Notes: a model not told the origin generated them from the letters alone. A DNA stretch of 64,000 nt from Amycolatopsis australiensis (GCF_900119165.1 NZ_FPJG01000006.1:1054001-1118000); one strand, 5' to 3'. Shown: positions 7,356 to 16,071, counted from the first letter of the stretch. Program-made: numbers and translations.

Positions 7356-8488
7356 TTCGCACCCCTCGTGCTCGGCACCCTGACCTCCCACTCCGTGCCC
7401 CGGCCGGGCCCGGTGTCGAGGGTCGCGCTCCCGCCGAGGTCGCGCACCCTCCCCCGGATGGATTCCACCACGCCGAGGTGGCCTTCGGCCGCCGCCCGCT
7501 CGAGCACGCCGGCCGGGATGCCGGGCCCGTCGTCGCGGATGCTCACCACGACCTCGCTGCCGAGGTCCTCCAGCAGCACCCACGCGTGCGCGCCGGGTCC
7601 CGCGTGCTTCTCGACGTTCGAGAGCGCTTCGCGGGTCACAGCGACCAGCTCGTCGGTGACGTGCGCGGGCAGCTCGACGTCGTCCGCCGGGGTCGATACC
7701 TGCACCGACGACGTCGCAAGCAGCTGCAACGCGGCCCGCAGGCTCGTCGTGCCGCTGTCGTTCGGTGCCGGCGGCTCGGTCGACACCAGCGAGCGCAGGG
7801 CGATCTCCTGCTCCCCGGCGAGCCTGGCCAGCTCGGCCGCTTCACCGCCGACTTCGTTGCCGCGCTTGCGGACGCGGGCCAGCACCTGCAGCACGCTGTC
7901 GTGGATCGACCGGGCCAGCCGCTCACGCTCGGCCGTCGCCGCTTCCTTCCGCAGTGCCTGCTCCAGCCGCGCGGCCGACCGGCGGCCCATCGTCGCGGCC
8001 ATGCCGACCAGCAGCCCGGCCCCGGCGAGCAGGACGCCGTCGCGGGCGACGTCGAGGTCGAACTTCTCCCGCGCCAGCCCGGTCGCGACGCCCAGGACCA
8101 GCCCGGCCAGCACACCGCCGGCCGCGCCGAACCGCGCGCCCGCGGCCACCGGCGGGACGGCCGCCCACACCGTGGTGATGAGCGGGACGCCGAGCGCGAA
8201 CTGCGCGTCGCTGAGCACCCACGGCGAGGTCAGCAGCAACCCGGTCGTGAGCACCACGTCGAAGACGACCAGCCACGGCGGCCGCGTCCGCTCGCGCAGG
8301 TACAGCAGGCTGCTGACGATCGACCACCCGGCCATCACGGCGAGGACCGTCCAGGCCAGCCACTCACGCCGGTAGTGACCACTTTGGACGATGACGGTCC
8401 CGCAGGCGAACGCCCAGGTCAGCACGCGGAACGCGAGCACGCCGCGCCACATCGGCGTGACCGGGTCCGGCGTCCGCGCAGCGGTCAT
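7352..8488 (-). CDS. MacS-like sensor histidine kinase
   Basis: This is a 378-residue membrane sensor kinase. The first 170 residues hold several hydrophobic helices (about 18-36, 45-63, 72-90, 98-115, 122-138, 151-167), as in the DUF5931 membrane domain of actinobacterial MacS kinases. The dimerisation/phosphotransfer region has the HisKA_3-type motif ERLARSIHDSVLQVL with phospho-acceptor H196. The ATPase domain carries EALSNVEKHA (N-box) and DDGPGIP (G1 box) and ends in EWEVRVPS. It overlaps the upstream permease gene by 4 bases and the downstream regulator by 4 bases. The input signal is not known; the short loops suggest it is sensed in the membrane. Confidence 0.9.
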   Translation of the reverse strand: MTAARTPDPVTPMWRGVLAFRVLTWAFACGTVIVQSGHYRREWLAWTVLAVMAGWSIVSSLLYLRERTRPPWLVVFDVVLTTGLLLTSPWVLSDAQFALGVPLITTVWAAVPPVAAGARFGAAGGVLAGLVLGVATGLAREKFDLDVARDGVLLAGAGLLVGMAATMGRRSAARLEQALRKEAATAERERLARSIHDSVLQVLARVRKRGNEVGGEAAELARLAGEQEIALRSLVSTEPPAPNDSGTTSLRAALQLLATSSVQVSTPADDVELPAHVTDELVAVTREALSNVEKHAGPGAHAWVLLEDLGSEVVVSIRDDGPGIPAGVLERAAAEGHLGVVESIRGRVRDLGGSATLDTGPGRGTEWEVRVPSTRGAK

Positions 8489-9684
8489 CGGTCTTCTTCG
8501 CCGCGCGTGGGCACCTCGGCCGTCGGCGAGCCCGGCTGGGCGTCGTTCGGCTGCGCGGCCTGGTCCTTGAGGACGTTCACCTCGGCCGGGTCCGGGGCGG
8601 TCTCGTGCAGCAGCGACCGCACGCCGGCGTTGAGCACCGCCAGCAGTGGGACGGCCAGCAGCGCGCCGGCGATCCCGGCCGCCACCAGGCCCGCGGTAAT
8701 GGCGAGGACCACCGCGAGCGGGTGCAGCTTCACCGCGCGGCCCAGCAGCAGCGGCTGCAGGACGTGGCTCTCCAGCTGCATCACGCCGATCACGATGGCC
8801 AGCACGATGACCGCGCCGATGAAGCCGTTCGTCACCAGCGCGACCAGCACGGCGACGCCGCCGGTGATGACGGCGCCGATGATCGGGATGAACGCGCCGA
8901 GGAACACCAGGGTCGCCAGCGGGATGACCAGGGGTACACCCATGATCCACAGGCCGATGCCGATGCCGACGGCGTCCACCACGGCCACCGCCGCGGTCGC
9001 TCGCACGTAGCTGACCAGCGACGCGAACCCACGCCGGCCGGCGACGTCGACCCGGGTGCGCACCCGCTGCGGAACGCCGCGGACCAGGAACGTCCAGATC
9101 CCCTCGCCGCCGCTGAGGAAGAAGATCGTGATGAACAGCGTCAGCAGGAACCCGGTGAGGATCTCGCCGACGGTGCTCGCCGTGGTCAGCGCCGTCGTCG
9201 TGATCGACGCCTGGTTGTTCTGGATGAAGCTGATCGCCTGGTTGATGAAGTCCTGGATCTGCTCCTGGCGCAGGTGCGGCGCGCCGTTGATCAGCCAGTC
9301 CTTGATCTGGTTGAGGCTGTCGTTCAGCTGTTTCTGCAGCTGCGGCAGGCCGGAGGAGAACTGGGTGATGACGAACGTCAGCAGCCCGCCCAGCACCGCG
9401 AGCCCGGCGATCAGCACGATCGCCGTCGCCAGCCCGCGCGGGAACCTCACCGCCACCAGCTTCTGCACCGCCGGCGCGAGCAGCGCGGACAGCAGCAGCG
9501 CGACCGACAGCGGGATGATCACGACCGACAGGTAGCCGATCACCCAGACCACGGCGTACAGCGCGGCGATCACCACGATGAACCGCCACGCCAGCGCCGC
9601 GCTGATGCGCAGGCCCCGGGGGATCAGCCCGGTGACGTCCTCGTGCTTCGGCAGGAACGGGTCTTCACGTCGCGCGTGGCTCAC
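8485..9684 (-). CDS. AI-2E family (PerM-type) membrane transporter
   Basis: This 399-residue protein belongs to the AI-2E/UPF0118 family of polytopic membrane proteins, some of which export autoinducer-2 or act as Na+/H+ antiporters. Two helices near the N-terminus (about 32-70), a long soluble segment with Gln/Asn-rich helices (about 110-165) and a block of five or so C-terminal helices fit the family. The conserved GAFIPIIGAVITGGVAV stretch is also present. The tail (about 365-399) is charged and cytosolic. I start at the GTG giving VSHARRED; an ATG 84 bases upstream would add a basic extension. It is first in an operon with the sensor kinase and regulator, so it may be the sensed or controlled function. 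Confidence 0.85.
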   Translation of the reverse strand: MSHARREDPFLPKHEDVTGLIPRGLRISAALAWRFIVVIAALYAVVWVIGYLSVVIIPLSVALLLSALLAPAVQKLVAVRFPRGLATAIVLIAGLAVLGGLLTFVITQFSSGLPQLQKQLNDSLNQIKDWLINGAPHLRQEQIQDFINQAISFIQNNQASITTTALTTASTVGEILTGFLLTLFITIFFLSGGEGIWTFLVRGVPQRVRTRVDVAGRRGFASLVSYVRATAAVAVVDAVGIGIGLWIMGVPLVIPLATLVFLGAFIPIIGAVITGGVAVLVALVTNGFIGAVIVLAIVIGVMQLESHVLQPLLLGRAVKLHPLAVVLAITAGLVAAGIAGALLAVPLLAVLNAGVRSLLHETAPDPAEVNVLKDQAAQPNDAQPGSPTAEVPTRGEEDR

Positions 9685-9915
9685 CGGCTCACCGTAGCGG
9701 CTGCGGCGCCCGATTCGGCCGCTTTCCCGCTGCCGAGTCCGACACGCTCGGCGGCCAGGAACGATCACCCGGTGTCAAAGCCGGTTGCACGCTGTGTTCT
9801 TCACACGATGGGGGCATCAAGTCGTGTCGAGGATGCGCGCGGCGCCGCCGGTTTGGTTAGGTCGCTTCCGCAACGGCTTGTGGCCGGTCGATCACCGATC
9901 CGAGGAGACGCACGA

Positions 9916-10866
9916 GTGGCGAAGACCGCGACGAACGAGGGGCAGGGCGCCAAGCGCGCCGGCCGGCTCGTGTCGCGTGCGCTGCTCGTGTTCGGCGGCG
10001 CCGTGGCCGGCACCGCCGCCGCGTGGCTGATTTCCGGTGCCACGGCCTCGGCCGACACCGTCGAGGTGGGTACCTCCTCCGTCACTCCGGTCACCGACGC
10101 GACCGTCGGCGGCCTCGGCGACGTGAACCACGGCGTGTCCGACCTCGCCGACACCATCGACGAAGCCAACTGCCACCAGGACGCGACGACCTGGAGCGAG
10201 CCGCAGCACTGTGTCCGCATCGCCGGGCACGAGGTGTCCGGACAGGTCACCGAATCCGTCGCCGACTTCACCGACGACGCCGTCCTCGGCCCGGCGCACC
10301 GCACTCTCGGCGCGGTCGAGCACATCGTCCGCAAGCCGGAGGACACCCGCCAGGTCATCGAAGAGACCGTCACCCCCGCGCCGACGCAGGACTTCGGCCA
10401 CCGGGTGTGGCAGCTGCTCGACCCGGCCGGTCGCGGCGACCTCGTCCCGCTGCCCGAGCTTCCGGGCGGCGCTCCGGCCGAGCAGGCGCCGGTGACCGCC
10501 GGTGCCGGACAGGCGGCAGGCCCGATCGCCGTCAGCACCGTCGAACTCCCCTCCGACGTGCAGGCCGCGCTGGCGATGGAGAAGAACGCTCACCTCGGCG
10601 ACGGCACCGGTGCCGCGGGTCACTCCCGCGACGGGCACCGCGACCTGCCGTCCCCGCTGACTCCGGCGCAGCTTCCGGTCGCGCCGGCCGTCCCCGCCGC
10701 CCCGGGTGGCACCACGGCCCCCGGTGGACACCTCGACGGCCTCAACTTCGGCGTCCCGTTCTGGACGACCGAAGCCGTCGACAGCGCCGTCGCGGCGATG
10801 ACCCGCGCCGGCCTGCGCCACACGGCGCGCACCCCGGGCGAGCAGCCCGGCGTCACTCCTGACTGA
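9916..10866 (+). CDS. Secreted protein of unknown function, upstream of chaplin-like gene
   Basis: This 316-residue protein has a basic N-terminus and one hydrophobic stretch (about 22-42) ending ATASA, a good signal-peptidase site, so export is likely. The mature part has an acidic domain with a Cys pair spaced 15 residues apart (NC...HC). A Pro/Ala/Gly-rich C-terminal third includes LPSPLTPAQLPVAP. The GTG start is supported by GAGGAG 8 bases upstream. I recognise no family. It precedes the chaplin-like gene by 207 bases on the same strand, and the two share the Pro/Leu/Ala-rich tail style, so they may act together at the cell surface. That link is an inference. Confidence 0.75.
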   Translation: MAKTATNEGQGAKRAGRLVSRALLVFGGAVAGTAAAWLISGATASADTVEVGTSSVTPVTDATVGGLGDVNHGVSDLADTIDEANCHQDATTWSEPQHCVRIAGHEVSGQVTESVADFTDDAVLGPAHRTLGAVEHIVRKPEDTRQVIEETVTPAPTQDFGHRVWQLLDPAGRGDLVPLPELPGGAPAEQAPVTAGAGQAAGPIAVSTVELPSDVQAALAMEKNAHLGDGTGAAGHSRDGHRDLPSPLTPAQLPVAPAVPAAPGGTTAPGGHLDGLNFGVPFWTTEAVDSAVAAMTRAGLRHTARTPGEQPGVTPD

Positions 10867-11073
10867 ACACCTCCCTTCACGGGTCGCTGACGCGCCCGGG
10901 CCCGTCCGTAGCTGACGGCTCTGCGTCCGCGGAAAACCCGTGACACGGCGGTGCGCTTTGTCGCGCCCGCAAGAAGTCCTTCCCCCTCTGGTGCGGCTCG
11001 GACGCCATCCCCTTTTCGACGAGCGCACCTCCACAAGCCCGCAAGGGAACCCGAAATAAAGGAGAAAAACCCC
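10867..11073. other. Intergenic region upstream of chaplin-like gene
   Basis: This gap holds the promoter or leader of the chaplin-like gene. A strong Shine-Dalgarno AAAGGAG (11058-11064) lies 9 bases before the ATG. There is a small inverted repeat around CCGTCCGTAGCTGACGG (about 10904-10920). I see no recognised riboswitch. Confidence 0.5.
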
Positions 11074-14000
11074 ATGCAGACGTGGGCAAAGCGCGGACTC
11101 CAGACCGCACTTGTCACGGGTGGGTTGCTGATGCTGGGTACCGGCATCGCTTCGGCTGACGAGAACGTCAACCCCGACACCCCTGCTTCGCCGCTCGACC
11201 TGAACGTGACGGTTCCGATCCAGGAAGCGAACAACGCGGTCGGCACCCCCTTCGGCCAGCTGGACCTGCCCGCCGGGCAGACGGAGCTGAGCGCCAAGCC
11301 GGTTACCAACGCGGCGAACGAGGCGGCCAAGCAGTTCGACGACGCCAGCCCGATCAGCCAGAGCACCCTCGGCGGTGCCACCAAGGCCGACGGCGCGGGC
11401 GCCTTCACCCCGAGCCACAACAACCTCAAGGGCAACAAGGTCACCGGCGACGTCGTCGTCCCGGTCCAGATCGTGGACAACGCGGTCGGTGTGCTCGGCG
11501 ACGCGACCGTCCAGGGCGGCAACCACACCCAGACCTGGGACCACAACCAGAACATCGCGACGACCGGCAAGGACTCGAGCCTCGCGGGCAACGCGGTCGC
11601 CTTCGACTGGGCGCTGCCCGTCCAGATCGCCGGGAACGGCGGCGGTGTCGCCGGCGGCACCGGCCGCGTGACCGGTGGGTCGGCCAGCCAGAGCACCACC
11701 GAGACCGGGAACGTCGACACCAACGGCGACGGCTCCTCGCTGTCCGGCAACATCGTGGCGGGCCAGTTCGCCACCCCGGTCCAGGTGACCGGCAACGCCG
11801 CTTCGTACCTGCTCGGCAACGGGCAGAGCCACGGCTACACCGCCGACACCGTCGCGACCTCCGGTGGCTCGCTGCTGAGCTCCGGCAACAACAGCGCCGG
11901 CTCGGGCAACGTGGTCGGCGCGCCGATCGCCCTGCCGGTGAAGTTCAACTGCAACTCCGGCGCGGTGTGGGGCTCGCTGTCGAACTCCGACGGCTGCGCC
12001 ACCTCCGCCGACGCGACGGCGGGCGCCAAGCGGACGGGCAGCCTCGGCATCCCGACCTACCTCGAGACGAGCGGCAACGACTCGTTCCTGTCGGGCAACG
12101 GCGGGGCGGCCTCGCTGTCCCCGATCGCGAACGTCGCGGGTGTCGCGGGCTCGTGGATCGGCAACGCCTCGGCGGGCATCCCCGACGCCGGCAGCTCGTC
12201 CAGCACCGTCGACTCGGGCGGCTTCGTCAAGACCGCCGGTGACAACTCGAGCGGGTCGGGCAACGTCCTGAACCCGTCGCTCGCGCTGCCGGTCGAGGCC
12301 TTCGGCATCGGTGGCACCTACATCGGCCAGGCGAACGCGGCGCACGACAACACGACCGACGCCAACGCGGGCAACGGCAGCTACACCAAGGGCAACGACG
12401 CCGTCCTCGGCGGCAACATCATCAACACGCAGGCCGCGGGCGCGCCCGAGGTCTTCGGCATCGGCGGCAGCCACATCGGCAACGCCTCCGGCGCGGCGAC
12501 CGAGGACAAGACGGTCACCGCCGGGGCCTACGACGGCACCCAGGGCGACGACTCGTCCGGCTCGGGCAACGTCGTCCAGGTGCCGGTCGCTCTTCCGGCC
12601 GAGGTCTTCGGCGTGGGCGGCTCGTTCATCGGCCAGGGCTCCGGCTCGGCCGACGAGACCAAGGTCGTCTCCGGTGGCGGCGGTGGCAACACCCACGACG
12701 ACAACGGCTTCCTGAGCTCGAACCTGGGCACCGTGCCGGCGTCGCTGCCGGTGCAGGTCGCCAACATCGGCGGCGCGTTCATCGGCCAGGGCCACGGCAA
12801 GGGCTCGACCGACACGACGTCCCACGCGGGCGGCGACGTCAAGGCCAACGGACCGGCCGGTGCCGGCGCGGGCAACATCGTCGAGGCCCCGGTCTCGCTG
12901 CCGATCCTCGCCGCGGGCAGCGGTGCCGCACTCGGCGGCATCGGCACGGGTGAGAACGACAACATCACCGACTCCTGGGCGGGCGGCGACGCCGTCACCG
13001 ACGGCCGGGACGGTGCGCTGACCGGCAACATCGTGAAGGCCCCGATCGCGGGCGCCGGCACGGTCTTCGGCGACGGGATCGCCGGGGCGGCGCTGGGCCA
13101 CGGCCTCGGCACCAACGACGTCGTGTCGAAGGCGGGTGGCGACGCCACCACCAACGGCAACGGCGGCAGCGTGGCCGGCAACATCATCGGCGCCGACCCG
13201 CTCGCGGTGGCGCAGGTCTTCGGTGACGCCGCCAGCGTGGCGGGTGTCGCCACCGGCACCGGCATCAACACGACGTCCGTGCAGAACGCGGGCGACGACA
13301 CCACCTCGGGTGTCGAGGGCGCCATCTCCGGCAACATCCTCGACATCCCGGCCACCGCGATCGCGCAGCTGTTCGGCGACGCGGTCGCCGTCGGCGGTGT
13401 CGCGCACGCCATCGGCGACAACACGCTGACCACGCAGAACGGTGGCGACGCGGTCACCGCCGGCGACGGCTCCGCGCTGTCGGGCTACAACTTCTACCAC
13501 GCGTTCGCGCTGCCGGTGCAGATCTTCGGGGTGCCCCTGGAGCTGCTCGGCGTCGCGACCGCGGACGCGGCCGACATGACCAGCATCGACGAGGACGACG
13601 ACGCGATCGCGTTCCCGGCCGAAGGCTCGGAGCTGGCGGCCGACCAGCTGCCGTCGCTGACCGCGCTCCGCAGCAGCCTGCCCACCCAGGGTCTGCCGTC
13701 GCTGGGCGGCCTGACCGGCAACCTGCCGGTCGCGGGTCTGCCGACGCAGGGGCTCCCCTCGGTGGAGGGTCTGACCGGCAAGCTGCCGGTCGCGGGTCTG
13801 CCGACGCAGGGGCTCCCCTCGGTTGAGGGTGTGGCTGGCAAGCTGCCGGTCGCCGGGCTGTCGACGCAGGGTCTGCCGTCGGTTGAGGGTGTGGCTGGCA
13901 AGCTGCCGGTCGCGGGTCTGCCGACGCACGAGCTGCCCTCGGTTGAGGGTGTGGCTGGCAAGCTGCCGGTCGCCGGGCTGTCGACGCAGGAGCTCCCGTC

Positions 14001-14547
14001 GGTGGACGGGCTGACCAGCAAGCTGCCGGTCGCCGGGCTGCCCACCCAGGGCCTGCCCGCGCTGCCGGTCGCCGCGCCGGTCGCCACCGAGCGTGCCGAC
14101 CTGCCGACCGGGGGCGGTAACCCGCTGGCCGGGCTGACCAAGCTGGCGCAGCTGCCGGCCGCGGGTGGCCTGTCCGGCGCTCCGGCGCTGCCGAAGCCGA
14201 CCCTGCCCTCGCCCGCGGCGGTGCCCGCGGTGACCGGGCTGTCGGCGCTGGGTGGTGCCCTGCCGGGGCACAGCACCGAGCGTGCGGACCTGCCGGCCGC
14301 CGGCCTGCCCGCGCTGCCGGTCGCCCCGGCCCTGCCGTCGGCGTCGGCCCTGCCCGTCACCCCGGAGCTGCCGTCGGCCTCGGCTCTGCCCGCGACCCCG
14401 GCGCTGCCGGCCGCCCCGGCCCTGCCGGTGCACGCCAAGCTGCCGGTGCTGGACAGCGCCGCGCCGCAGGCCCAGGTTCCGGCGATGGCGGGCCTGGACT
14501 CCACCGGCTTCCTCGCGAAGCTGCTGGGCCTGGTGAAGCGCAAGTAG
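11074..14547 (+). CDS. Giant chaplin-like repeat protein, secreted
   Basis: This 1157-residue exported protein has a signal peptide ending IASA (residue 28). Residues about 118-852 contain some 14 degenerate modules of about 50 residues, each opening with [LG]SGN[IV]V followed by a hydrophobic ALPV.VFG..GS.IG core and a Gly/Asn/Asp-rich linker. The core resembles chaplins (SGNVVQVPVHVPVNVCGN...), the amyloid-forming surface proteins of streptomycetes. Only one module keeps a Cys pair (KFNCNSG...SDGC); the others have replaced both. Residues about 869-988 are six 20-residue repeats LPTQGLPSVEGLTGKLPVAG. The tail is Leu/Pro/Ala-rich and ends GFLAKLLGLVKRK, with no LPXTG signal. Start supported by AAAGGAG. 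Surface coat or aerial-growth role inferred. Confidence 0.82.
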   Translation: MQTWAKRGLQTALVTGGLLMLGTGIASADENVNPDTPASPLDLNVTVPIQEANNAVGTPFGQLDLPAGQTELSAKPVTNAANEAAKQFDDASPISQSTLGGATKADGAGAFTPSHNNLKGNKVTGDVVVPVQIVDNAVGVLGDATVQGGNHTQTWDHNQNIATTGKDSSLAGNAVAFDWALPVQIAGNGGGVAGGTGRVTGGSASQSTTETGNVDTNGDGSSLSGNIVAGQFATPVQVTGNAASYLLGNGQSHGYTADTVATSGGSLLSSGNNSAGSGNVVGAPIALPVKFNCNSGAVWGSLSNSDGCATSADATAGAKRTGSLGIPTYLETSGNDSFLSGNGGAASLSPIANVAGVAGSWIGNASAGIPDAGSSSSTVDSGGFVKTAGDNSSGSGNVLNPSLALPVEAFGIGGTYIGQANAAHDNTTDANAGNGSYTKGNDAVLGGNIINTQAAGAPEVFGIGGSHIGNASGAATEDKTVTAGAYDGTQGDDSSGSGNVVQVPVALPAEVFGVGGSFIGQGSGSADETKVVSGGGGGNTHDDNGFLSSNLGTVPASLPVQVANIGGAFIGQGHGKGSTDTTSHAGGDVKANGPAGAGAGNIVEAPVSLPILAAGSGAALGGIGTGENDNITDSWAGGDAVTDGRDGALTGNIVKAPIAGAGTVFGDGIAGAALGHGLGTNDVVSKAGGDATTNGNGGSVAGNIIGADPLAVAQVFGDAASVAGVATGTGINTTSVQNAGDDTTSGVEGAISGNILDIPATAIAQLFGDAVAVGGVAHAIGDNTLTTQNGGDAVTAGDGSALSGYNFYHAFALPVQIFGVPLELLGVATADAADMTSIDEDDDAIAFPAEGSELAADQLPSLTALRSSLPTQGLPSLGGLTGNLPVAGLPTQGLPSVEGLTGKLPVAGLPTQGLPSVEGVAGKLPVAGLSTQGLPSVEGVAGKLPVAGLPTHELPSVEGVAGKLPVAGLSTQELPSVDGLTSKLPVAGLPTQGLPALPVAAPVATERADLPTGGGNPLAGLTKLAQLPAAGGLSGAPALPKPTLPSPAAVPAVTGLSALGGALPGHSTERADLPAAGLPALPVAPALPSASALPVTPELPSASALPATPALPAAPALPVHAKLPVLDSAAPQAQVPAMAGLDSTGFLAKLLGLVKRK
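13678..14037 (+). repeat. Six tandem 60-base repeats inside the chaplin-like gene
   Basis: Six in-frame 60-base units encode L(P/S)T(Q/H)(G/E)LPS-type 20-residue repeats, and a partial seventh continues to about 14058. Copies 2-5 are nearly identical in DNA, including synonymous positions, which points to recent expansion or gene conversion. Units 3, 4 and 5 share GTTGAGGGTGTGGCTGGCAA. Confidence 0.95.
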
Positions 14548-14556
14548 TGCGGTGAA

Positions 14557-14588
14557 GCCGGGCGGGTTCCGAGCCGAACCCGCCCGGC
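14557..14588 (+). terminator. Terminator of chaplin-like gene
   Basis: A perfect 13-bp GC stem (14557-14569 with 14576-14588) with a 6-base loop starts 10 bases after the stop codon. No T-tract follows, as is usual in this GC range. Confidence 0.7.
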
Positions 14589-14722
14589 CCTCGAACCCCG
14601 CTGTCCCGGCGGCCACCGCTCCACGCGCCGCGAGGGCGACCTCGCACGGAGCGTCCCGGCCCCGGAACCGCGGACGCGGGTTCACCCGCGAACACCGAAA
14701 GGCTCTCCTTCCCTGGAGACGA

Positions 14723-14756
14723 CGAGCCCCAGGAGCCATCCGGCTCCTGGGGCTCG
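14723..14756 (-). terminator. Terminator downstream of the dioxygenase gene
   Basis: A perfect 15-bp stem (14723-14737 with 14742-14756) with a 4-base loop lies 17 bases beyond the minus-strand dioxygenase stop. It also blocks read-through from the chaplin-like gene. Confidence 0.75.
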
Positions 14757-14773
14757 CTCGCGTTTCCGGGACG

Positions 14774-15544
14774 TCAGGAGAACTGCAGCGACCGCTTCGC
14801 CAGTCCGTGCCAGAACCCGTCGATCACCGTGCGGCCGGACCCTTCGTCCGAGCTCGCGCCGAGGGAGACGAACAGCGGCGCGAAGTGCTCGATCCGCGGG
14901 TGGGCCAGCGTCGCCGCCGGCGCTTTGTGCTGGAAGTCGAGCAGCGCGTCGACGTCGCCGCGGCGCACCACCTCGTCGCCCCAGTGGTCGAACTCGGCCG
15001 ACCACGCGGGCGGTGTGCCGTCGGTGGCGCGGGCCATGCCCCGCAGGTTGTGGGTGAAGAAGCCGCTGCCGATGATCAGCACGCCTTCGTCGCGCAGCGG
15101 CGCCAGCTTGCGGCCGAGGTCGAACAGCGCCCGCGGGTCGAGGGACGGCATGGACACCTGCAACACCGGGACGTCGGCGTCCGGGTACATCTCCACCAGC
15201 GGCACGTAGGCGCCGTGGTCGAGGCCGCGCTCCGGCGCGTCGTGCACCGGTGTTCCGGTCGAGCGCAGCAGCTTCCGCACCTTCTCCGCCAGCTCCGGCG
15301 CGCCCGGAGCCGCGTACTGCACCTGGTAGTAGCGCTCGGGGAAGCCCCAGAAGTCGTACACGAGCGGCACGGTCGTGGTGGCCGCGATGGTCAGCGGCGC
15401 TTCCTCCCAGTGCGCCGACACGACCAGGATCGCCCGCGGTTTCGGCAGGTCGGCCGACCAGGCGGCGAGCTCGCTGGTCCACGTGGCGTCGTCGGCGAGC
15501 GGCGGGGCTCCGTGGCTGAGGTAGAGGACCGGGGTGCGGGTCAT
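14774..15544 (-). CDS. Class III extradiol ring-cleavage dioxygenase (LigB/DODA type)
   Basis: This 256-residue enzyme of the 4,5-DOPA-extradiol-dioxygenase (YgiD/LigB) family opens catechol-type rings with O2 using a bound divalent metal. Expected metal ligands are H11 (SHGAPP) and H45 (SAHWEEAP), with H110 in GLDHGAYVPL as the likely catalytic His. HFAPLFVSLGA near the C-terminus supplies another conserved His. The ATG giving MTRTPVLYL is chosen; a TTG nine codons upstream would fall inside a palindrome. A MarR gene lies 67 bases upstream on the same strand, which is common for catechol- or quinone-detoxifying dioxygenases. The substrate is unknown. Confidence 0.9.
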   Translation of the reverse strand: MTRTPVLYLSHGAPPLADDATWTSELAAWSADLPKPRAILVVSAHWEEAPLTIAATTTVPLVYDFWGFPERYYQVQYAAPGAPELAEKVRKLLRSTGTPVHDAPERGLDHGAYVPLVEMYPDADVPVLQVSMPSLDPRALFDLGRKLAPLRDEGVLIIGSGFFTHNLRGMARATDGTPPAWSAEFDHWGDEVVRRGDVDALLDFQHKAPAATLAHPRIEHFAPLFVSLGASSDEGSGRTVIDGFWHGLAKRSLQFS

Positions 15545-15559
15545 CGACGGCTCCAGTGA

Positions 15560-15571
15560 TTGAAACTTCAA
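15560..15571. promoter_or_regulatory. Palindrome upstream of dioxygenase gene, possible MarR operator
   Basis: TTGAA-AC-TTCAA is a dyad 16-27 bases upstream of the dioxygenase ATG. It extends as AGT..TTGAA..TTCAA..ACT from 15555 to 15576. The adjacent MarR proteins make it a plausible repressor site. Confidence 0.45.
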
Positions 15572-15611
15572 CTACTAGGTTACCTGACGCCGTCGTTCCC
15601 CGGGTTATTCC

Positions 15612-16004
15612 TCAGACGGCTTCGAGGTTGGCCGCGCACCGCTCCAGCGTGCGGATCGTCACGCGGTAGTCGTCGTCGCTGATGCCGTCGATCGCGGCGG
15701 CGCGGAAGGCCTTCACCTCCTCTTTGACGCGGGTGTGCGCGACACGCCCCGCTTCGGTGAGCTGCCCGTCTTCGGCGACCCAGCCGCGGGCGCGCAGGTC
15801 GGCGATCTTCGGGGCCATCGAGCCTTCCGCGGCGACGAAGGGCGCCATGACCGAGTCGACCTCGTCCGGCGTGCGGGCACCGTCGGCGATCGTGTTGAGT
15901 ACCTGCCAGTGCCGGCGGGTCAGCGACTCCGCGTCGAGGATCCGGCCCATGGAGGATTCGAGAAGCTCGTGGAGGTGGCGAAGCCACCAGCCGAAGGGTT
16001 TCAT
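15612..16004 (-). CDS. MarR-family transcriptional regulator
   Basis: This 130-residue winged-helix regulator has a helix-turn-helix around residues 35-75, with a wing region GSMAPKIADLRARGWVAEDGQLTEAGR. Its length is typical of small MarR repressors, which dimerise and leave DNA when a phenolic or oxidant ligand binds. The ATG giving MKPFGWW is preferred because CGGAG lies 7 bases upstream. An ATG 15 bases further up and a TTG inside the operator are alternatives. It is divergent from another MarR gene across a perfect inverted repeat and lies upstream of the dioxygenase gene on the same strand. Confidence 0.8.
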   Translation of the reverse strand: MKPFGWWLRHLHELLESSMGRILDAESLTRRHWQVLNTIADGARTPDEVDSVMAPFVAAEGSMAPKIADLRARGWVAEDGQLTEAGRVAHTRVKEEVKAFRAAAIDGISDDDYRVTIRTLERCAANLEAV

Positions 16005-16029
16005 GAGAACTCCGAACATGTCGATGAAC

Positions 16030-16055
16030 AACTACATGTAAAAATACATGTAGTT
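16030..16055. promoter_or_regulatory. Perfect inverted repeat between divergent MarR genes (operator)
   Basis: AACTACATGTA (16030-16040), AAAA, TACATGTAGTT (16045-16055) form a perfect 11-bp-arm dyad between two divergent MarR genes. The size suits a MarR dimer site and its position would allow control of both transcripts. Confidence 0.8.
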
Positions 16056-16071
16056 CGGAGGTGGAGCAACC

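Noticed and set aside
10867..11073. A c-di-AMP (ydaO-type) or other riboswitch ahead of the chaplin-like gene
   Set aside because: The conserved core motifs could not be matched by eye, and only a small inverted repeat is visible.
13678..14037. CRISPR-like array
   Set aside because: The 60-base units are contiguous with no spacers and are in frame inside a gene.
9892..14739. A 1615-codon open frame on the minus strand across the two secreted-protein genes
   Set aside because: It is antisense to the chaplin-like gene and follows its third-codon GC bias. The translation is Arg/Gly/Asp-rich with no domain, and the plus-strand genes have signal peptides and good ribosome-binding sites.
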